Assembly: GCF_958295425.1 (NCBI RefSeq) | Contig: NC_081147.1 | Span: 2,563,290-2,627,289 of the forward strand | Direction of reading: 5' to 3' | DNA: 64,000 nucleotides | Source: Solea solea | Lineage: Eukaryota > Chordata > Actinopteri > Pleuronectiformes > Soleidae | In this document: positions 60,931 through 64,000 of the stretch, one piece after another | Position numbering within the stretch: position 1 is the first letter of the stretch | Layout: the number at the start of each line of letters is the position of its first letter | The notes under the pieces: model-generated | The model's database searches: none | Told to the model about the DNA's origin: nothing | What the model saw: only the letters and a program-made list of their open reading frames with translations | Made by a program: the position numbers and the translations under genes

Positions 60931-61680
60931 ATGGTGTTTTGCCTCCTGCAGTTGAATCACAGCAGCTGTAAAACTCCTCTTCACACACAACAGGATCAGT
61001 TTACTCCACTGTCTGGTGTTTTCTCACTGAAGCTCCCGTGGATTTATGATCTGGACTCACAGTCACTTCTGTTCACTGCACTTAATCTATCACGTCCAGG
61101 CTTCATAAATCTATTCCTTCCCCCCTGTGACGTCCTCCTCACTTATTTCCGGCATTTTCTCGAAATGATCGTTTCCCTCACATCATCATCACATTACAGG
61201 ATTCATATGATCCCAGTCATATGTGTGTGTATCTCCATTATCATCTTTCTTTTAATAGTCTGCCATGCACCGCTCTCAATGATGAGGAAATGCATCATGG
61301 GTAATATTAGTCAGAGGAAGTGGTGGAATGAGGAGTGTGCTGCTGCTGCTGGAGTGAAGTGTGCTTGTGATTGGACGATTGATGAGGTTCATACAGCATC
61401 ATTTACACAGCGGCCGTGTTCTAATGAACATGTATATAATTATTTATTAAGGATCTGTGTTGTGACAGAACCAGAAAATACAGGAAATCATCATGTGATG
61501 GAGAGTTTTAAAAAGGTCTCATCAATTCAATTCAGTTTTATTTCTATAGCAGAATCACAACATACATCATCATCATCATCTCAAGGCTCTGAACGTCTTT
61601 ATAATATTATAGAGAGAAGAAAAACACACCGAGTTCACACAATGAGCACTTTAACACTTGAACAGGAAGAAATCTCTTAA
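60931..61680 (+). CDS. unassigned 249-codon open frame (doubtful)
   Basis: This is the longest ATG-started frame in the window. It has one clear hydrophobic segment, MIPVICVCISIIIFLLIVC (about residues 93-111), otherwise unremarkable composition and no recognisable domain. Residues from about 200 on are encoded by dispersed repeat family G (61530-61680), including a (CAT)n run read as Ser. The start context is weak (T at -3). Probably a chance frame extended by a repeat. It could contain a single host exon. Confidence 0.12.
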   Translation: MVFCLLQLNHSSCKTPLHTQQDQFTPLSGVFSLKLPWIYDLDSQSLLFTALNLSRPGFINLFLPPCDVLLTYFRHFLEMIVSLTSSSHYRIHMIPVICVCISIIIFLLIVCHAPLSMMRKCIMGNISQRKWWNEECAAAAGVKCACDWTIDEVHTASFTQRPCSNEHVYNYLLRICVVTEPENTGNHHVMESFKKVSSIQFSFISIAESQHTSSSSSQGSERLYNIIERRKTHRVHTMSTLTLEQEEIS

Positions 61681-61775
61681 AGAACCAGACTCAAAGATGT
61701 GCGGCAACGTGCCAAGACAGGTTGTGGTGAAAGGACAAATGGGGGACAAGAGTGAGGTGAGGTAGAGAGAGTTAT
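61530..61775 (+). repeat. dispersed repeat family G, copy 2
   Basis: CAATTCAATTCAGTTTTATT, CACAACATACATCATCATCA, CTCAAGGCTCTGAACG, AAAGAACCAGACTCAAAGA, GACAGGTTGTGGTGAAAGGA. Same blocks as 37990-38215. Confidence 0.75.
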
Positions 61776-62504
61776 TCCAGTTTTTTCTACGTTGATAATT
61801 GTAAATAAATACACTAAAACAAAAATAGAATGGTTTCTATTCTCACTGTATTGTACGTTTCCCTTTAAATTGAACAAAATCACTTTTTCAAGTTTAAATT
61901 CAGATTAGTGAAGTAAATACTTACAGTCCCTCCGCAAATTCTGTTGTTCTGTCTATTTAACAATAATATTATTATTATTGTACATTTCATCATCAAAATA
62001 CTTAACCATAGCCACCGTAAATAAACAAATTAAAGCCACTTTAATTCAACACAATCAATAACTGATAAATGTGTCGCTGCATTTTTAATCAGCTAATTTC
62101 TTTAAAGTATAACAAAAAATATTTAACTTATGTTGAATATTATTCTTCCTCCATTATTCTAAAAGGTTCTTTACTGTATGAAGGTGAACAATATGATTTT
62201 TCCCTCATATTGTAACAAAGAAAATACGTTTTAAAGGAAATAATAGATTAGATCATTTTAATTTTAGATCCTTATTCTTTTGAATAGTGTATTTTCATAA
62301 TGTATTGTCCAGGTTAACTTTGATATAGATTATTAACTTGTTTAAAAATAGAAAAGTTATTGGCAAATAAACTGAATTCACCTTTTTATACCCAAATTCA
62401 ACATTTAGCCACTAAAACTGATTTTTCTGTTCAGGAATGCAAGTAAATAACTAAACTGACATCTTTATCAAGAATTAACAATGTGCTTTACTATTATTTC
62501 TACA

Positions 62505-62580
62505 TTTATATATGGGTCCCGACCCAGTCGGGACCCAATGTGTCAGGGAACCCCTGACACATTGCCACTGCTACCAGATT
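62505..62580 (-). mobile_element. family D hAT-like terminus with two perfect hairpins
   Basis: TATGGGTCCCGACCCAGTCG and GGGAACCCCTGACAC correspond to the 17640-17690 and 63720-63770 ends. Here the sequence has become two perfect palindromes: 62513-62537 (11-bp stem) and 62536-62564 (13-bp stem). Confidence 0.6.
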
Positions 62581-62634
62581 TTAATCAATTTACATTTAAG
62601 TCTTACCTGACAAAACCTGTGGTCACTGCTCAAT

Positions 62635-62882
62635 CTCCTGCACCAAAGTCCGTAGAGAAAATCAGCGTTTTTAGCTCACAGAGATAGAGCAGCCGCTGTT
62701 GTGCTGCTGCATTAATTGGTTAATTTATGTCCCTTAGTTAAATCTTAATAAAAGGATTTTTAAACACCAAGTCACAAAACAACACATTTAAACTTTCTAA
62801 AGGAGGAAGAAGTGAATCAACAACTCCTGTGTGCTGTGATGTTAAATTGATGATTTTCTCTATGGGGTTTGGTGTGGGAGAG
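62635..62882. mobile_element. palindromic MITE family F, copy 3
   Basis: Left arm CCTGCACCAAAGTCCGTAGA, then GAAAATCAGCG; right arm 62825-62880 GTGTGCTGTGATGTTAAATT, GATGATTTTCTCTATGGGGT, TTGGTGTGGGAGAG. Arms are inverted copies. Shares both arms with copies 1 and 2. Confidence 0.8.
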
Positions 62883-63084
62883 AGAACAATTTACCAAGTG
62901 AAGCAAAACTTCACTTTCCAGTCTCATGGTGTGATGAAGTGGTGAATATAGAGTGTTGATATATAATGTAGACCTAATAAGCCATACACAGTATTTTATG
63001 ACCCAAGTCTTTTGTTCAGTGGCTGGAGTCACTGCAGACAAACTGGTCTGGTCTGGTTTTCATGTCTTCAGTTGGTGAACACAG

Positions 63085-63330
63085 AAGTGCTGATGCGGCA
63101 GAATCTCATGCACACTTCCATTTAATGACATTCCATAAAGGAATTCGGGTTAATTAAAGGGAAAGTAAAATATTCCCTTTTGAATGGCCGCTCGTTCTCC
63201 ATCGTCCATGTCACACAAACTCTTCCTCAGGGGAAATTTGCCGGGCGTTCACACATCAGCAGCCGCACTGAGGGAAAAATACAATACATCAATGTCATCT
63301 TAATGACTTCCTGTGTTGATTAACGGAACC
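63085..63330. other. possible conserved non-coding element
   Basis: CTTCCATTTAATGACATTCC, CGGGTTAATTAAAGGGAAAG (63147-63166) and CAATGTCATCTTAATGACTT. Repeat-free. No exon evidence. Confidence 0.22.
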
Positions 63331-63477
63331 TCTTAAACGCCGCACAGGTCAGCTCTGATGAGTCAGTGGTGATTCTCTGACATCACCTTTTATTTCTCAT
63401 TGTCTCAACTGTTTTTGACTCATTTCATGTTCCTTTAATATTTTTAATCTTCTCTTTTAGTATTGTTTTAGTATAGT

Positions 63478-63560
63478 CTTGGTTTGTATTTGTACCTTAT
63501 TAATCCCGTTTGGGAAATAATTTCTCTGCATTTAATCCATCCTTTACAAGAAACCTTCCT
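63478..63560 (-). mobile_element. SINE 3' tail, reverse orientation
   Basis: The reverse complement reads GGATGGATTAAATGCAGAGA, AATTATTTCCCAAACGGGAT, TAATAAGG, matching the tail of the 29241-29445 SINE (AATGCAGAGGAATAATTTCC, GGGGATTAATAAAA). Confidence 0.7.
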
Positions 63561-63684
63561 AAAGCATAATAGTTTTACATTTGTGGTGAATTTACAGCCA
63601 GATCTGTATGAAACTGAACGGGTAAACACATCATTTAAGAGATGCTTGGTAAATTTCACACAATATATAAGGATGTTATTGTAA

Positions 63685-63775
63685 AACAAATTTGCTTGGG
63701 GACCCCAAAAAAAACCTAATGCGACCCATACGTGGGTCCTGACCCAGTCTTTTGGAACCACTGGTGTAAAGCACT
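63685..63775 (-). mobile_element. family D hAT-like terminus
   Basis: GGGGACCCCAAAAAAAACC, CGACCCATACGTGGGTCCTG, ACCCAGTCTTTTGGAACCAC align with 17615-17690. Confidence 0.6.
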
Positions 63776-64000
63776 TTTTTTTCCCCCACTACTTCTAAAC
63801 ACAGTGACTCTCGCAGCGGGTTCCAAATGCCCCTCCCCTTCCACCCCACCTGGCCCCACCTCTTCCTCCCACAAACACCTGTTGTAACTGCTCTACACTA
63901 AAGTTTCGAGCTCACTTTTAACATGGAAGTCTTTTGGTTTGGTCAAAACTGTAAATTTAGATATTACAGTCTGATTGATGGAGGTTTGTTTCTCTGACGT

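Overview
The window looks like teleost fish nuclear DNA. It is AT-rich, with short vertebrate-type introns at its left edge, a canonical eukaryotic tRNA gene and many kinds of fish-type interspersed repeats (tRNA-derived SINEs, CR1/L2/Rex-like LINE fragments, hAT-like and other inverted-repeat elements). I see no bacterial operons, phage, plasmid or CRISPR.

Left edge (1-3.96 kb): the only protein gene I can identify with confidence is the 5' part of SMU1, on the minus strand. Eight coding exons are in the window; the eighth is cut by the window edge. They give 298 complete codons of a family of about 513 residues: LisH, CTLH and the first two WD40 repeats. SMU1 pairs with RED/IK in the spliceosomal B complex. 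The ATG lies at 3848-3846, and an ETS-type core-promoter motif sits about 95 bp upstream. The intron 7 acceptor is unusual because a (UG)15 tract directly precedes it.

Right of SMU1 (4-64 kb) there is no multi-exon gene I can identify. The features are: an intact tRNA-Leu(AAG) gene at 9.8 kb; one possible orphan coiled-coil exon at 46.8-46.9 kb; three groups of decayed non-LTR retrotransposon coding remnants (55.5-55.9, 57.0-57.9 and 59.3-59.8 kb); two short transposase-like fragments (7.6 and 23.2 kb); SINEs at 10.2, 29.2, 30.5 and 63.5 kb; an almost complete small hAT element with terminal inverted repeats and 8-bp target duplications at 44.3 kb; and a small palindromic element present three times (35.3, 47.7 and 62.6 kb).

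Tandem repeats are prominent. There are 22-bp arrays at 19.1-19.9 and 21.2-21.5 kb, 21-bp arrays at 49.3-49.6 and 50.3-50.5 kb, a 19-20-bp AT-rich array at 51.2-51.5 kb, and longer-period arrays at 13.4-14.3, 25.4-26.9, 27.2-28.0 and 54.4-54.9 kb. Between the repeats lie islands of higher-complexity sequence with homeodomain-like or octamer-like sites (for example near 29.9, 34.8, 43.1, 48.1 and 51.8 kb). These could be conserved regulatory elements of a gene outside the window, but without an alignment that is inference only.

I did not find a convincing new multi-gene system. The most unusual structural observation is that three dispersed-repeat loci each carry two perfect hairpins side by side (18.92-18.97, 40.85-40.92 and 62.51-62.56 kb). 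The (UG)n-dependent splice acceptor in SMU1 comes next.
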